From NCBI GenBank assembly GCA_024244665.1, contig JAAEOI010000309.1, positions 1 to 15,763 of the forward strand: DNA of 15,763 bases, written 5' to 3'. A program made the translations under genes and the position numbers. The DNA comes from Bacteroidota bacterium. Lineage in GTDB: Bacteria; Bacteroidota; Bacteroidia; Bacteroidales; GCA-2748055. A model generated the notes under the pieces. That model was not told the DNA's origin, did not search any database, and was given only the letters and a program-made list of their open reading frames with translations. Shown here piece by piece: positions 7,484 to 15,763 of this stretch; the first letter of the stretch is position 1, and each line of letters begins with the position of its first letter.

Positions 7484-9640
7484 TTATTCCTCCTCCTGCT
7501 CGGCGGCGTATGCCTTCAGCAGTTCTTCCTGGATATCACCCGGAACCTGCGCGTACTCGTCGAACTTCATGGAGTACATGGCACGTCCGCTGGTCAGTGA
7601 GCTCAGTGCGGTAGAGTATTTATTCATTTCAGCAAGGGGTACCCTGGCGGTGATCTTCTCAAAGCCCTTCTCGCTGGCCATGCCCTGTACGATGGCGCGC
7701 CTTCCCTGCAGGTCACTCATTACATCACCCATGTAGTCAGAAGGAACAAGAACTTCCACTTCGTATACAGGTTCCATAATTTTTGGACCGGCTTCCCTGA
7801 AAGCCTGGCTAAAAGCGTGACGGCCTGCCAGCATGAAAGAGATCTCATTGGAATCAACCGGGTGCATCTTTCCATCATATACATAGACACGGATGTCACG
7901 TGCGTAAGAACCGGTCAGTGGACCTTCGTCCAGTTTTTCCATAATCCCTTTCAGGATGGCGGGGAGGAAACGAGCGTCGATGGATCCGCCAACGATGCCA
8001 TTTACAAACTCCAGCGTGCCACCCCAGCTCAGCTGGTGGGTGTCAACGCCACGGTTGGCCATCTTTTGATCTTTTCCACCTATCTTGAACATGGCCCTTG
8101 GTTCGGAACCTTCAGTGTAGGGCTCAATGACCATGTGTACCTCGCCAAATTGACCTGAACCACCAGACTGTTTCTTATGTCGGTAGTCAGCCGCGGCAAA
8201 TTTGGTAATGGTTTCACGGTATGGAATTTTGGGAGCGACAAATTCGGTCTCAACCTTGTAGTCGTGGTCAAGGTGCCACTTCACGATATTCAGGTGGTAC
8301 TCACCCTGTCCAGATAAAATGATCTGCTTCAGCTCTTTGCTGTATTCGACCTGTACCGTGGGGTCTTCCTGGTTGATGCGGGTCAGTGCTTCACCCAACT
8401 TCTCTTCGTCACCTTCAACCAGCGTTTTAATGGCGGTCCTGAATTTGGGTTCCGGGAAAGGAATATCACCATATATATAAGATACATTGGGAGAGGTGAG
8501 CGTCTGGTTGGTTTTGGTGTTCTTCATCTTCACGGTACAACCGATGTCACCGGCTACCATTGAAGTGACCTTCTCACGGTTTTTACCAAAAGGTGAAAAA
8601 ATCTGAGACAGGCGCTCCTTGTTCCGTGTGTTATTGTTTGTAAGGTCATCGCCCTCCTTCAGGGTTCCTGACAATACTTTGAAGAAGTTGATCTCACCAA
8701 TATGTGATTCAACAGATGTTTTGAATACGAAGAGGGAGGTTGGCCCGTTTGAGTCACACTTCACTTCGGTTCCATCGACTGTGCTTACAGCATCAAGTTC
8801 GTTGGCCGAGGGAGCAACATTGGTAAGGAACTCCATGAAGCGTCCAATACCCATGTTGTTTTTTGCCGCTGAACAGAATACGGGGTACAATCCTCGGGCC
8901 ACAACACCCAGGGTGATCCCTGACCGCATTTCGTCTTCGGTGAGACCGTCGTTCTCGAAGAACAACTCCATCAGCGCCTCATCATTCTCGGCAGCTTTCT
9001 CGATCAGCTCGTTACGGAGCTCTTCGGCGCGCTCCAGCTCAGATTCGGGGATGTCGGTAATCTCGGGCTTGCCACCATCCTTGGGATACTTGAATAGTTT
9101 GAAGAGGATAATGTCAACTATAGAATCAAACCCGGGTCCGGCATTCATCGGGAACTGGGCAAGGACTGCATCGCCGCCCACACTATCCTTGATCGATTCA
9201 AATGCTTTTTCAAAATTGGCATGGTCATGATCACACTTGTTCACAAGATAAACGGCCGGTTTGTTAAATTTCTCAAGCCAGCGGCTGTGGATCTCTGTTC
9301 CTACTTCAACGCCGTTCTGGGCACTGACCACAATGACACCGGTGTCGGCCACGTGAAGACTGGAAACAGTTCCGCCCACAAAATCGTCAGCTCCGGGGAC
9401 ATCAAGGAAGTTGATCTTCTTGCCATTATACTCAGCGTACATCACGGTGGAGTACATTGAGGTCTGGTTGTCCTGTTCAATCTGGTGGAAGTCGGAGACT
9501 GTGTTTTTCGCGTCCACATCACCTCTCCTGTCGATCACACCACCCTGGAACAGCATGGTTTCGGCCACAGTCGTTTTGCCCGCTCCGGAGTTTCCAAGGA
9601 GCGCAATGTTTTTAATTTGGTTGGTTGAATATGTTTTCAT
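7484..9640 (-). CDS. fusA2: Elongation factor G paralog (EF-G2 type), predicted GTPase-defective
   Basis: This 718-residue translational GTPase has all five EF-G domains, with the P-loop GNSGAGKTT (16-24), NKCDH (G4) and CSAAK (G5) in domain I. It departs from canonical EF-G at catalytic points. Switch II reads DVPGADDF, so the catalytic His of DTPGH is Ala84. Switch I reads EQDNQTSMYST where EF-G has [11 protein letters not shown]. The P-loop Asp of HIDAGKT is Gly19. The domain-IV tip survives (MHPVDSNE, H593), so ribosome binding and translocation remain plausible. This fits the EF-G2 of Bacteroides thetaiotaomicron (BT2167), reported to support translocation without GTP hydrolysis and to be needed in the gut under carbon limitation. 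Such a role here is inference. It is not a second copy of the nearby fusA but a diverged paralog. It has its own promoter (9713-9742) and diverges from rpsL. The C-terminus is acidic (EQEEE). Confidence 0.9.
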   Translation of the reverse strand: MKTYSTNQIKNIALLGNSGAGKTTVAETMLFQGGVIDRRGDVDAKNTVSDFHQIEQDNQTSMYSTVMYAEYNGKKINFLDVPGADDFVGGTVSSLHVADTGVIVVSAQNGVEVGTEIHSRWLEKFNKPAVYLVNKCDHDHANFEKAFESIKDSVGGDAVLAQFPMNAGPGFDSIVDIILFKLFKYPKDGGKPEITDIPESELERAEELRNELIEKAAENDEALMELFFENDGLTEDEMRSGITLGVVARGLYPVFCSAAKNNMGIGRFMEFLTNVAPSANELDAVSTVDGTEVKCDSNGPTSLFVFKTSVESHIGEINFFKVLSGTLKEGDDLTNNNTRNKERLSQIFSPFGKNREKVTSMVAGDIGCTVKMKNTKTNQTLTSPNVSYIYGDIPFPEPKFRTAIKTLVEGDEEKLGEALTRINQEDPTVQVEYSKELKQIILSGQGEYHLNIVKWHLDHDYKVETEFVAPKIPYRETITKFAAADYRHKKQSGGSGQFGEVHMVIEPYTEGSEPRAMFKIGGKDQKMANRGVDTHQLSWGGTLEFVNGIVGGSIDARFLPAILKGIMEKLDEGPLTGSYARDIRVYVYDGKMHPVDSNEISFMLAGRHAFSQAFREAGPKIMEPVYEVEVLVPSDYMGDVMSDLQGRRAIVQGMASEKGFEKITARVPLAEMNKYSTALSSLTSGRAMYSMKFDEYAQVPGDIQEELLKAYAAEQEEE

Positions 9641-9712
9641 CAGTTATTAAATAAAAGGTATTCAATATATTAAGATATGATTATTGTTCAGCCAGTTTGA
9701 GAATAAGTGATG

Positions 9713-9742
9713 CAAAAGTAATAAATTTTTGATACTAAACAA
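9713..9742 (-). promoter_or_regulatory. Bacteroidota-type promoter for the EF-G2 gene
   Basis: On the minus strand, TTG (complement of 9740-9742), 19 bases, then TACTTTTG (complement of 9713-9720) matches the Bacteroidota sigma-ABfr consensus (-33 TTG, -7 TAnnTTTG) exactly, including spacing. It predicts a start near 9705 and an AT-rich leader of about 65 nt before the ATG at 9638-9640. Confidence 0.75.
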
Positions 9743-9995
9743 TTGATAAAAAGGGAGAAAGAGCAAGAGAAAAGTGACTATTTTCGGAACTGCTAAAAGA
9801 GCCCTGGTTTTTCACTGAAAGGTCCGGGTCGGAGAGCGGAAAAATGACCTTTTCCCAATCATCTGCAACTCGAAGGGACCTGTTTAAAACAGAATGCTTC
9901 CAAAAAAATTGTTAACAGAAAATTCAGGAAACCCCTGCGAAATCTGCAAATCCTGAAGTTGAGTCAGATGGAGTGCAATATTCATTAGATTTTTA
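9743..9995. other. Non-coding region between the divergent EF-G2 and rpsL promoters, with two inverted repeats
   Basis: The full gap between the EF-G2 and rpsL starts is 430 bp (9641-10070). About 250 bp of it lies upstream of both promoters and holds no credible gene. It has two 7-bp inverted repeats with equal 21-nt spacers: AAAGGTC (9818-9824) with GACCTTT (9846-9852), and TTCAGGA (9923-9929) with TCCTGAA (9951-9957). They could be regulator sites or decayed sequence; neither carries a T-tract. No tRNA or known RNA fold was recognised. Confidence 0.4.
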
Positions 9996-10024
9996 TTGTT
10001 TTTTCAAAAAAAACCATACCTTTG
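9996..10024 (+). promoter_or_regulatory. Bacteroidota-type promoter for the rpsL ribosomal operon
   Basis: TTG (9996-9998), 18 bases, then TACCTTTG (10017-10024) matches the -33/-7 consensus in very AT-rich DNA. Transcription should start near 10031, giving an A-rich leader of about 40 nt before the rpsL ATG at 10071. It is probably the main promoter for the whole ribosomal cluster in this window, since no comparable promoter was seen downstream. Confidence 0.78.
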
Positions 10025-10070
10025 CGATCCGAAATTAACAGACGATTAATAATAAAACGAACCGTATAGT

Positions 10071-10448
10071 ATGCCAACGATTCAACAATTAGTTCGTAAA
10101 GGCCGAAAGAAACTGAACGATAAGAGTAAGGCTCCCGCGCTGGATTCATGTCCTCAAAGGCGTGGTGTTTGTGTGCGTGTTTATACGACCACACCTAAGA
10201 AACCTAACTCAGCAATGCGTAAAGTAGCGAGGGTAAGGCTCACCAACCAAAAAGAGGTGAACGCCTATATTCCGGGTGAAGGACACAACCTGCAGGAGCA
10301 CAGTATCGTACTGATCAGGGGTGGCAGGGTAAAAGACCTTCCCGGCGTAAGGTATCACCTGATTCGTGGTGCACTTGACACATCAGGTGTTGAAGGCAGA
10401 ACCCAGCGCAGAAGTAAGTACGGTACAAAGAGACCAAAGAAAAAATAG
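10071..10448 (+). CDS. rpsL: 30S ribosomal protein S12
   Basis: S12 sits at the decoding centre of the small subunit and guards tRNA selection accuracy. The 125-residue protein aligns with E. coli S12 from end to end: [44 protein letters not shown] and SKYG.KRPK are all present. K43 (mature numbering K42) and the Lys of VKDLPG (K87) are the wild-type residues whose mutation gives streptomycin resistance, so no such resistance is coded here. The Asp after that Lys is the usual methylthiolation site. It is the first gene after the promoter at 9996-10024 and opens the fused str/S10 cluster. No Shine-Dalgarno site precedes the ATG; the leader is A-rich, as is usual in the phylum. Confidence 0.99.
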   Translation: MPTIQQLVRKGRKKLNDKSKAPALDSCPQRRGVCVRVYTTTPKKPNSAMRKVARVRLTNQKEVNAYIPGEGHNLQEHSIVLIRGGRVKDLPGVRYHLIRGALDTSGVEGRTQRRSKYGTKRPKKK

Positions 10449-10500
10449 GAGTGCGCAGTTAGCTGTGTACAGTACTCAATAAGCATATACTTATAGAATA

Positions 10501-10977
10501 ATGAGGAAGACAAAACCAAAAAAGAGAATTCTACTGCCTGATCCAAGGTATCAGGATCCTTATGTAACCAGGTTCGTAAACAACCTGATGCTCGATGGCA
10601 AGAAAAGCAAGGCCTACGACATCTTTTACGGCGCAATGGACATTGTGGATCAGAAAACAAAAGAGGATGAGAAATCAGCTCTTGAAATTTTCAAGGCAGC
10701 ACTGGATAACATTACTCCCCAGGTAGAGGTTAAGAGCCGAAGGGTGGGTGGTGCCACATTCCAGGTACCCATGGAAGTAAGAGCTGACAGGAAAATATCC
10801 ATCTCCATGAAGAACATGATTCTTTTTTCCCGCAAGCGTGCAGGAAAATCTATGGCAGATAAATTGGCAGCGGAGACAATTGCAGCATATAATAATGAAG
10901 GCGGTGCTTATAAGAAGAAAGAAGACACACACCGCATGGCCGAAGCCAACAAGGCTTTTGCCCACTTCAGGTTCTAA
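10501..10977 (+). CDS. rpsG: 30S ribosomal protein S7
   Basis: S7 nucleates assembly of the 16S rRNA head domain and lines the mRNA exit side near the E site. The 158-residue length suits the phylum, and typical blocks are visible ([69 protein letters not shown]). It starts 52 nt after rpsL. In E. coli the rpsL-rpsG spacer holds the S7 autoregulatory site; here the spacer has only a weak 5-bp hairpin (ATAAG/CTTAT, 10479-10494), so feedback at this spot is uncertain. Confidence 0.99.
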   Translation: MRKTKPKKRILLPDPRYQDPYVTRFVNNLMLDGKKSKAYDIFYGAMDIVDQKTKEDEKSALEIFKAALDNITPQVEVKSRRVGGATFQVPMEVRADRKISISMKNMILFSRKRAGKSMADKLAAETIAAYNNEGGAYKKKEDTHRMAEANKAFAHFRF

Positions 10978-11000
10978 TACATATTTTGAAATAGCATTTA

Positions 11001-11021
11001 TTGCAATAGTTTTTATTGCAA
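11001..11021 (+). other. Perfect hairpin between rpsG and fusA
   Basis: TTGCAATA (11001-11008) and TATTGCAA (11014-11021) form a perfect 8-bp stem with a GTTTT loop, ending 18 nt before the fusA ATG at 11040. The same bases also form a direct repeat, TTTATTGCAA, at 10997-11006 and 11012-11021. No T-tract follows, so it does not look like a terminator. It could affect fusA translation or mRNA processing, or be a protein site in DNA. Confidence 0.5.
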
Positions 11022-11039
11022 GGTAAGTGTGCGACAATT

Positions 11040-13142
11040 ATGAACCCAGATTTAAAACATACAAGAAATATCGGGATCATGGCGCACATCGATGCCGGGA
11101 AGACTACCACTACAGAACGCGTATTGTTCTATACAGGTATCACCCACCGCATCGGTGAAGTCCATGACGGAGCCGCTACAATGGATTGGATGGTACAGGA
11201 GCAGGAACGCGGTATCACCATTACATCAGCAGCCACAACCACCTTTTGGAACCACCTCGACCAGGAGTTCAAGATCAATATCATTGATACTCCGGGCCAC
11301 GTTGACTTCACTGTTGAAGTTGAACGTTCGTTGAGAGTTCTGGATGGTGCAGTTGCAGTATTCTGTGCTGTGGGCGGAGTAGAGCCCCAGTCCGAGACCG
11401 TTTGGCGCCAGGCAGACAAGTACAAGGTGCCCCGTCTCGCTTTCATTAACAAAATGGACCGTGTGGGGTCCGATTACTTCGGCGTGGTCCAGGAGATCGC
11501 GGATAAACTGGGTTCCAACCCGGTTCCCATGCAGATTCCTATTGGATCAGAAGAGAATTTCAGAGGTATTGTTGACCTCATCGAGCGTAAAGCCATCGTT
11601 TGGAAAGAGGATGAGGAGATGGGGATGAAATACGAGTATTGTGAAATCCCCGAGGATCTGAATGACGAAGTTGAAGAGTGGAGAGAGAAGCTGGTTGAGG
11701 CCGTTTGTGTCTCCGATGATACCCTTCTCAATAAATTCCTGGAGGACAGGGATTCCATCACTGTTGAAGAGTTTATGGAGTATGCCCGCAGGGCCACAAT
11801 CAACATGGAAATTGTTCCGGTGTTGTGCGGTTCTGCATTTAAAAATAAGGGGATTCAGCGTATGCTGGATGCCATTTGCGACCTGCTTCCCAGCCCCCTG
11901 GATAAAGGTGCTGTTTCTGGAATCGATCCCAAGAATAACCAGGAGATCATCAGGGAGCCCAAGAATGATGAGCCGCTGACCGGACTCGTATTCAAAATTG
12001 CCACCGATCCTTTCGTAGGCCGCCTGGCATATGTGCGTGTCTATTCAGGTAAGCTACAGGAAGGGGTGATGGCCTATAACAACCGTACCGGCAAGAAAGA
12101 ACGCATCAGCCGCATTTACCAGATGCATGCCAATAAGCAGAATCCCAAGAAGGAAATTGGAGCTGGAGATATCTGCGCAGTGGTCGGACTGAAAGAGCTC
12201 AGGACCGGGGATACCATCACATCGGTGGGAAAACCCATGATCCTGGAAGCCATTGATTTCCCTGATCCTGTTATCGGGATCGCCATTGAGCCCAAGACCC
12301 AGGTCGATATTGATAAGCTCGGTCTTGCGCTTAATAAGCTGGCCGAGGAAGATCCCACTTTCCAGATTCGCACCGACATTGAGAGCGGACAGACCACCAT
12401 CAACGGAATGGGCGAGCTGCACCTGGAGATTCTCATGGACCGCCTTAAGCGCGAGTTCAAGGTAGAGTGCAATGTGGGCACCCCGCAGGTGAACTACAAA
12501 GAGGCACTTACCACAGAGATTAAGCACCGCGAAACTTTCAAGAAGCAGACCGGTGGACGTGGTAAATTTGCAGATATTGTATTTTTCATCAGTCCGTCCG
12601 ATGAGAATAAGGGGCTTGAGTTTGTTGACGAAGTAAGGGGTGGGAGAATCCCCAGGGAGTACATTCCATCCGTGGAAAAAGGATTTAAGAATGCCATGTC
12701 AAACGGACCGCTTGCAGGTTTCCCCATCGAGGGACTGAAAGTGCGCCTTGTAGATGGTTCTTTCCACGCGGTTGACTCCGACCAACTCGCTTTTGAGATT
12801 TGTGCACGCCAGGCATTTAAGCACGCCGCTTCCAAAGCGAACCCGGTGTTGCTTGAACCCGTCATGGCCATTGAGGTGGTCACACCCGAAGAATACATGG
12901 GTGACGTGATCTCCGACCTTAATAAAAGGCGCGGACAGGTAGAAGGAATGGATTCCAAGGCAGGTGCAAGGGTGATCAAAGCCAAAGTGCCCCTGTCAGA
13001 ACAGTTCGGGTATGTAACCGTGCTCAGGACCCTCTCTTCGGGAAGGGCCACTTCATCCATGGAGTTCAGTCACTATGCGCCAATGCCGCTGAACCTTGCT
13101 AAAGAGGTTCTTGAAAAGGTAACAGGAAAAGCTTTATCATAA
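11040..13142 (+). CDS. fusA: Elongation factor G (canonical)
   Basis: EF-G is the GTPase that drives tRNA-mRNA translocation and, with RRF, ribosome recycling. The 700-residue protein has every canonical motif: AHIDAGKTT (15-23), switch [13 protein letters not shown], switch [10 protein letters not shown] with catalytic H87, NKMD, and the domain-IV tip SFHAVDSDQ (H576). It is therefore the working GTPase, unlike the divergent paralog at 7484-9640. The ATG at 11040 was chosen because [16 protein letters not shown] is the usual N-terminus; an in-frame TTG at 11016 would add eight atypical residues and place the start in a hairpin. It follows rpsG by 62 nt and precedes rpsJ by 14 nt. tuf, which often follows fusA in other phyla, is absent. 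Confidence 0.98.
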   Translation: MNPDLKHTRNIGIMAHIDAGKTTTTERVLFYTGITHRIGEVHDGAATMDWMVQEQERGITITSAATTTFWNHLDQEFKINIIDTPGHVDFTVEVERSLRVLDGAVAVFCAVGGVEPQSETVWRQADKYKVPRLAFINKMDRVGSDYFGVVQEIADKLGSNPVPMQIPIGSEENFRGIVDLIERKAIVWKEDEEMGMKYEYCEIPEDLNDEVEEWREKLVEAVCVSDDTLLNKFLEDRDSITVEEFMEYARRATINMEIVPVLCGSAFKNKGIQRMLDAICDLLPSPLDKGAVSGIDPKNNQEIIREPKNDEPLTGLVFKIATDPFVGRLAYVRVYSGKLQEGVMAYNNRTGKKERISRIYQMHANKQNPKKEIGAGDICAVVGLKELRTGDTITSVGKPMILEAIDFPDPVIGIAIEPKTQVDIDKLGLALNKLAEEDPTFQIRTDIESGQTTINGMGELHLEILMDRLKREFKVECNVGTPQVNYKEALTTEIKHRETFKKQTGGRGKFADIVFFISPSDENKGLEFVDEVRGGRIPREYIPSVEKGFKNAMSNGPLAGFPIEGLKVRLVDGSFHAVDSDQLAFEICARQAFKHAASKANPVLLEPVMAIEVVTPEEYMGDVISDLNKRRGQVEGMDSKAGARVIKAKVPLSEQFGYVTVLRTLSSGRATSSMEFSHYAPMPLNLAKEVLEKVTGKALS

Positions 13143-13156
13143 TTTATTGAAAGATA

Positions 13157-13462
13157 ATGAGTCAGAAGATTAGAATTAAGTTGAAGTCCTACGATCACAA
13201 CCTGGTTGACAAGTCAGCCGAGAAGATTGTAAAGACAGTAAAATCCACCGGTGCAGTGGTTAGCGGACCCGTTCCGCTCCCCACCCACAAGCGTGTGTAT
13301 ACTGTATTGAGGTCTCCTTTCGTAAACAAGAAGTCGAGGGAGCAATTCCAGTTGAGTTCATTCAAAAGACTGCTGGATATCTACAGTTCTACTCCAAAAA
13401 CTATCGATGCACTCATGAAGCTTGAGCTGCCCAGTGGAGTTGAAGTTGAAATAAAAGTCTAA
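13157..13462 (+). CDS. rpsJ: 30S ribosomal protein S10 (NusE)
   Basis: S10 is a head protein of the small subunit and also acts as NusE, joining NusB in transcription antitermination of rRNA. The 101-residue length is typical. Family blocks are clear: [15 protein letters not shown] at the N-terminus, [28 protein letters not shown] in the middle, and [19 protein letters not shown] at the end. It begins only 14 nt after fusA. There is thus no room for a long S10 leader of the E. coli type, so any L4-mediated control must act elsewhere or be absent. Confidence 0.99.
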   Translation: MSQKIRIKLKSYDHNLVDKSAEKIVKTVKSTGAVVSGPVPLPTHKRVYTVLRSPFVNKKSREQFQLSSFKRLLDIYSSTPKTIDALMKLELPSGVEVEIKV

Positions 13463-13483
13463 CACAGGTAAAAACAGAATAAG

Positions 13484-14101
13484 ATGCCAGGATTAATTGG
13501 TAAGAAAATCGGAATGACTTCCGTTTTCGACAAAGATGGAAAAAACATCCCCTGTACCGTGATACAGGCTGGTCCTTGTACGGTTACTCAGGTGAAGACC
13601 GTTGAATCGGACGGGTACGCTGCAGTTCAGCTGGCCTTTGACGAGAAAAAGGAGAAAAATACCCCCAAGGCCGAGCAGGGACACTTCTCAAAGGCCAATA
13701 CAACACCCAAGAAAAAGGTTATTGAGCTGAAAGGATTTGTGAAAGACTGGAAACCGGGTGATGTGATCAACGTGGACTATTTTCACGATGACACATGGCT
13801 GGACGTTTCAGGCATTTCCAAGGGAAAAGGATTCCAGGGTGTGGTAAAGAGATACAACTTCAAAGGTGTGAACGACGCAACCCACGGTCAGCACAATAGA
13901 ATGCGAGCTCCCGGTTCACTGGGTGCATCCTCCTATCCTTCAAGAGTTTTCAAAGGAATGCGTATGGGCGGCCAGATGGGTAATAGCAAGGTGAAGATTC
14001 TGAACCTGAGGGTTGTCAAGATTGTTCCCGAGAACAATCTCCTTATTCTCAAGGGTTCCGTTCCCGGATCAAATGGTTCATATTTAATTATTGAGAAGTG
14101 A
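13484..14101 (+). CDS. rplC: 50S ribosomal protein L3
   Basis: L3 is an early assembly protein of the large subunit; its long loop reaches toward the peptidyl-transferase centre. The 205-residue protein opens with [20 protein letters not shown], has the family core [20 protein letters not shown] and [21 protein letters not shown], and ends with [16 protein letters not shown]. The Gln of GGQMGN is the site methylated by PrmB in E. coli. It starts 21 nt after rpsJ, and its TGA overlaps the rplD ATG by one base (TGATG), so translation of the two is probably coupled. Confidence 0.99.
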   Translation: MPGLIGKKIGMTSVFDKDGKNIPCTVIQAGPCTVTQVKTVESDGYAAVQLAFDEKKEKNTPKAEQGHFSKANTTPKKKVIELKGFVKDWKPGDVINVDYFHDDTWLDVSGISKGKGFQGVVKRYNFKGVNDATHGQHNRMRAPGSLGASSYPSRVFKGMRMGGQMGNSKVKILNLRVVKIVPENNLLILKGSVPGSNGSYLIIEK

Positions 14102-14724
14102 TGGAATTAGAAGTTATAAATATATCCGGGAAAAGTACCGGTAAGAAGGTAAAACTGGACAAGGAGATCTTCGGGATTGAACCCAATGATCACGCCATTT
14201 ACCTCGATGTGAAGCAGATTATGGCTCACAAACGCCAGGGTACCAGCAAAACAAAGGAGCGTGGAGAGATCAGGGGAAGCCGCAAGAAGATTAAGCGTCA
14301 GAAGGGAACAGGTACCGCTCGTTTTGGGGATATCAAGAATCCCTTGTTCAGGGGTGGTGGCCGCGCCTTCGGTCCCAGGCCCAGAAATTACGGTGGCAAA
14401 CTGAACCGCAAAGTGAAAGACCTGGCCCGTAAATCTGCACTTGCCTACAAGGTACAGAACAAGCAGGTTATGGTGCTAGAAGATTTTACCATGGATGCTC
14501 CCAAGACCAGCGAGTTTGCAAGCATCAGGAAAAATTTGAAGATCGACGATAAAAAGTCGCTTTTCGTCATCAACGAAAGAAATAATAACTTATATTTGTC
14601 GTCGCGAAATCTGCAGAAAACAAAAGTTATAACCCTCTCAGAATTAAACACATACGAAATAATGAATGCTTCAGCTGTGTTATTTGTAGAGAGTTCACTT
14701 GATGTTCTTCAGAAGAATGCATAA
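14101..14724 (+). CDS. rplD: 50S ribosomal protein L4
   Basis: L4 lines the peptide exit tunnel through its extended loop and, in Gammaproteobacteria, represses its own operon. The 207-residue protein shows the basic loop (KRQGTSKTKERGEIRGSRKK, KGTGTARFGDIKNPLFRGGGRAFGPRPRNY) and a C-terminal globular half. The ATG at 14101 shares its A with the rplC stop. A GTG one codon earlier is also in frame but is less likely because MELEVI follows the usual family start. No L4-binding leader was recognised here. Confidence 0.98.
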   Translation: MELEVINISGKSTGKKVKLDKEIFGIEPNDHAIYLDVKQIMAHKRQGTSKTKERGEIRGSRKKIKRQKGTGTARFGDIKNPLFRGGGRAFGPRPRNYGGKLNRKVKDLARKSALAYKVQNKQVMVLEDFTMDAPKTSEFASIRKNLKIDDKKSLFVINERNNNLYLSSRNLQKTKVITLSELNTYEIMNASAVLFVESSLDVLQKNA

Positions 14725-14745
14725 ATGCTTTGAATCGTACAGATC

Positions 14746-15036
14746 ATGAATATTTTAATTAAACCCATAGTAACCGAGAAGATGACTGCCCAGGGGGAGG
14801 ACTTCAATCGGTTCGGTTTTGTAGTCGATAAGAATGCCAATAAACTGCAGATCAAAGAAGCGGTGGAAGAGCTTTATGGCGTAAAGGTTTCAGAAGTGAA
14901 TACCATGCGTTATCCAGGCAAGCGCAAGCAGCGTTACACCAAGTCCGGAGTCTCAGTTGGGAAAACTCCTTCCTATAAGAAGGCTGTTGTGACCCTGGCA
15001 GAAGGTGAAGTAATTGATTTTTACAGCAACATTTAG
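14746..15036 (+). CDS. rplW: 50S ribosomal protein L23
   Basis: L23 sits at the tunnel exit and is the docking site for trigger factor and the signal recognition particle. The 96-residue protein has the family pattern [10 protein letters not shown] at the N-terminus, [31 protein letters not shown] in the middle, and a basic hairpin ([12 protein letters not shown]). It lies 21 nt after rplD and 5 nt before rplB, so cotranslation is likely. Confidence 0.98.
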   Translation: MNILIKPIVTEKMTAQGEDFNRFGFVVDKNANKLQIKEAVEELYGVKVSEVNTMRYPGKRKQRYTKSGVSVGKTPSYKKAVVTLAEGEVIDFYSNI

Positions 15037-15041
15037 GAAAG

Positions 15042-15763
15042 ATGGCAATCAAAAAGTATAAACCCACAACACCGGGTCAGCGCTTTAAAGAGATCTCTGC
15101 TTATGATGATCTTACACCGGGTGTAAAGCCTGAGAAGTCTCTTCTCAAGCCCATCAAGAAGAGTGGTGGCAGGAACAATACAGGTAAAATGACCATGCGC
15201 TATCTGGGTGGTGGTCACAAGAAAAGATACCGTGTGATCGATTTCAAGCGGGATAAGGACAACATGGATGCCAGGGTAAAGAGCATTGAGTATGATCCAA
15301 ATCGTTCAGCAAGGATCGCGCTGGTTGTTTACACCGATGGCGAGAAGCGTTATATCATTGCTCCTCACAAACTCAAGGTGGGACAGAAAATTGTATCGGG
15401 CGACAAAGTGGTTCCGGAAACAGGTAACAGCATGCTGCTGGCCAATATTCCGCTGGGAACCGATATACACAACATAGAGCTGAAACCTGGTAAGGGCGGA
15501 ATGCTTGCAAGGAGTGCCGGATCCTACGGGACCATCACTTCCAGGGATGGAAAATATGCCATCATCAAGCTTCCTTCCGGGGAATCGAGGATGGTTCTGA
15601 CCTCCTGCCGTGCCACAATTGGTATCACATCCAATGGTGACCATGGACTTGAGAAAAGTGGGAAAGCTGGCCGCTCACGCTGGAAAGGACGTCGTCCCCG
15701 CGTACGTGGTGTAGCCATGAACCCGGTCGATCACCCAATGGGTGGTGGTGAAGGACGCGCCTC
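15042..15763 (+). CDS. rplB: 50S ribosomal protein L2, 3'-truncated by the window edge
   Basis: L2 binds the 23S rRNA core and is needed for subunit joining and peptidyl-transferase activity. The ATG at 15042 opens [15 protein letters not shown], and 240 codons are present, so about 35 residues of the usual 275 or so lie beyond the window. Family blocks are visible: [56 protein letters not shown] and [14 protein letters not shown]. The first His of that last block (E. coli H229, functionally important) is kept; the second is Met (DHPM for E. coli DHPH), a change I recall in other Bacteroidota. The gene is incomplete only because the sequence ends. Confidence 0.98.
   Translation, partial: MAIKKYKPTTPGQRFKEISAYDDLTPGVKPEKSLLKPIKKSGGRNNTGKMTMRYLGGGHKKRYRVIDFKRDKDNMDARVKSIEYDPNRSARIALVVYTDGEKRYIIAPHKLKVGQKIVSGDKVVPETGNSMLLANIPLGTDIHNIELKPGKGGMLARSAGSYGTITSRDGKYAIIKLPSGESRMVLTSCRATIGITSNGDHGLEKSGKAGRSRWKGRRPRVRGVAMNPVDHPMGGGEGRA

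Noticed and set aside
8619..9230. Plus-strand open frame (203 codons) antisense to the EF-G paralog
   Set aside because: It is very Ser-rich with no domain, as expected for the reverse complement of a conserved coding region.
10984..10989. TATTTTG-like promoter element after rpsG
   Set aside because: It is one base short of TAnnTTTG and has no -33 TTG at the right spacing.
11016..11039. Upstream TTG start extending EF-G by eight residues
   Set aside because: The extension is unlike EF-G N-termini and begins inside a hairpin; the ATG at 11040 gives the standard start.
14591..14598. TATATTTG, a perfect -7 promoter match inside rplD
   Set aside because: No TTG occurs at a suitable distance upstream, and it lies within coding sequence; probably chance in an AT-rich patch.
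1..15763. Mobile elements, CRISPR arrays, tRNA or rRNA genes, defence or toxin systems
   Set aside because: I saw no transposase, integrase, spaced direct-repeat array, cloverleaf-like segment or defence-family protein. Every long gene fits a core or common family.

Overview
This window is a chromosomal, housekeeping stretch from a member of the Bacteroidota, most likely in or near the Bacteroidales/Marinilabiliales. The clues are: a secreted protein with a type IX secretion (T9SS) type B C-terminal domain, a DUF4290-type protein (a family I know only from this phylum), a MurA with the PGGDKIGRRRLDTH active-site loop typical of the phylum, promoters of the phylum's TTG-N19-TAnnTTTG kind, A-rich leaders with few Shine-Dalgarno sites, and a ribosomal cluster that runs rpsL-rpsG-fusA straight into rpsJ-rplC with no tuf. 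I cannot name the genus.

Layout. Left (46-2288, minus strand): a T9SS cargo protein followed by a TVP38/DedA-like membrane protein, spaced like an operon. A 146-bp divergent gap with nested inverted repeats follows. Middle (2435-7360, plus strand): a tight run of a PcrA/UvrD helicase, a DUF4290 protein, murA and a TlpA-like thioredoxin lipoprotein, closed by a hairpin terminator at about 7413-7446. Next (7484-9640, minus strand): an EF-G paralog (EF-G2 type) that converges on this run. Then a 430-bp divergent intergenic region with a clear promoter at each end. Right (10071 to the end, plus strand): rpsL, rpsG, fusA, rpsJ, rplC, rplD, rplW and the first 240 codons of rplB, which runs off the window.

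How the genes relate. The right half is the translation machinery: 30S proteins S12, S7 and S10, 50S proteins L3, L4, L23 and L2, and the translocase EF-G. The divergently placed EF-G paralog keeps the domain-IV tip histidine used in translocation but has lost the catalytic histidine of switch II, the switch I consensus and the P-loop aspartate. This matches the Bacteroides EF-G2 reported to translocate without GTP hydrolysis. The middle run joins DNA repair, peptidoglycan precursor synthesis and a periplasmic redox protein, with a conserved protein of unknown function next to murA.

I found no mobile element, CRISPR array, tRNA, rRNA or defence system. The points most worth a second look are the GTPase-defective EF-G paralog and the region it shares with the ribosomal operon, the Asp-for-Cys MurA, the hairpin just upstream of fusA, and the low-complexity insertion inside the T9SS sorting domain. 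None of these is clearly a new system.
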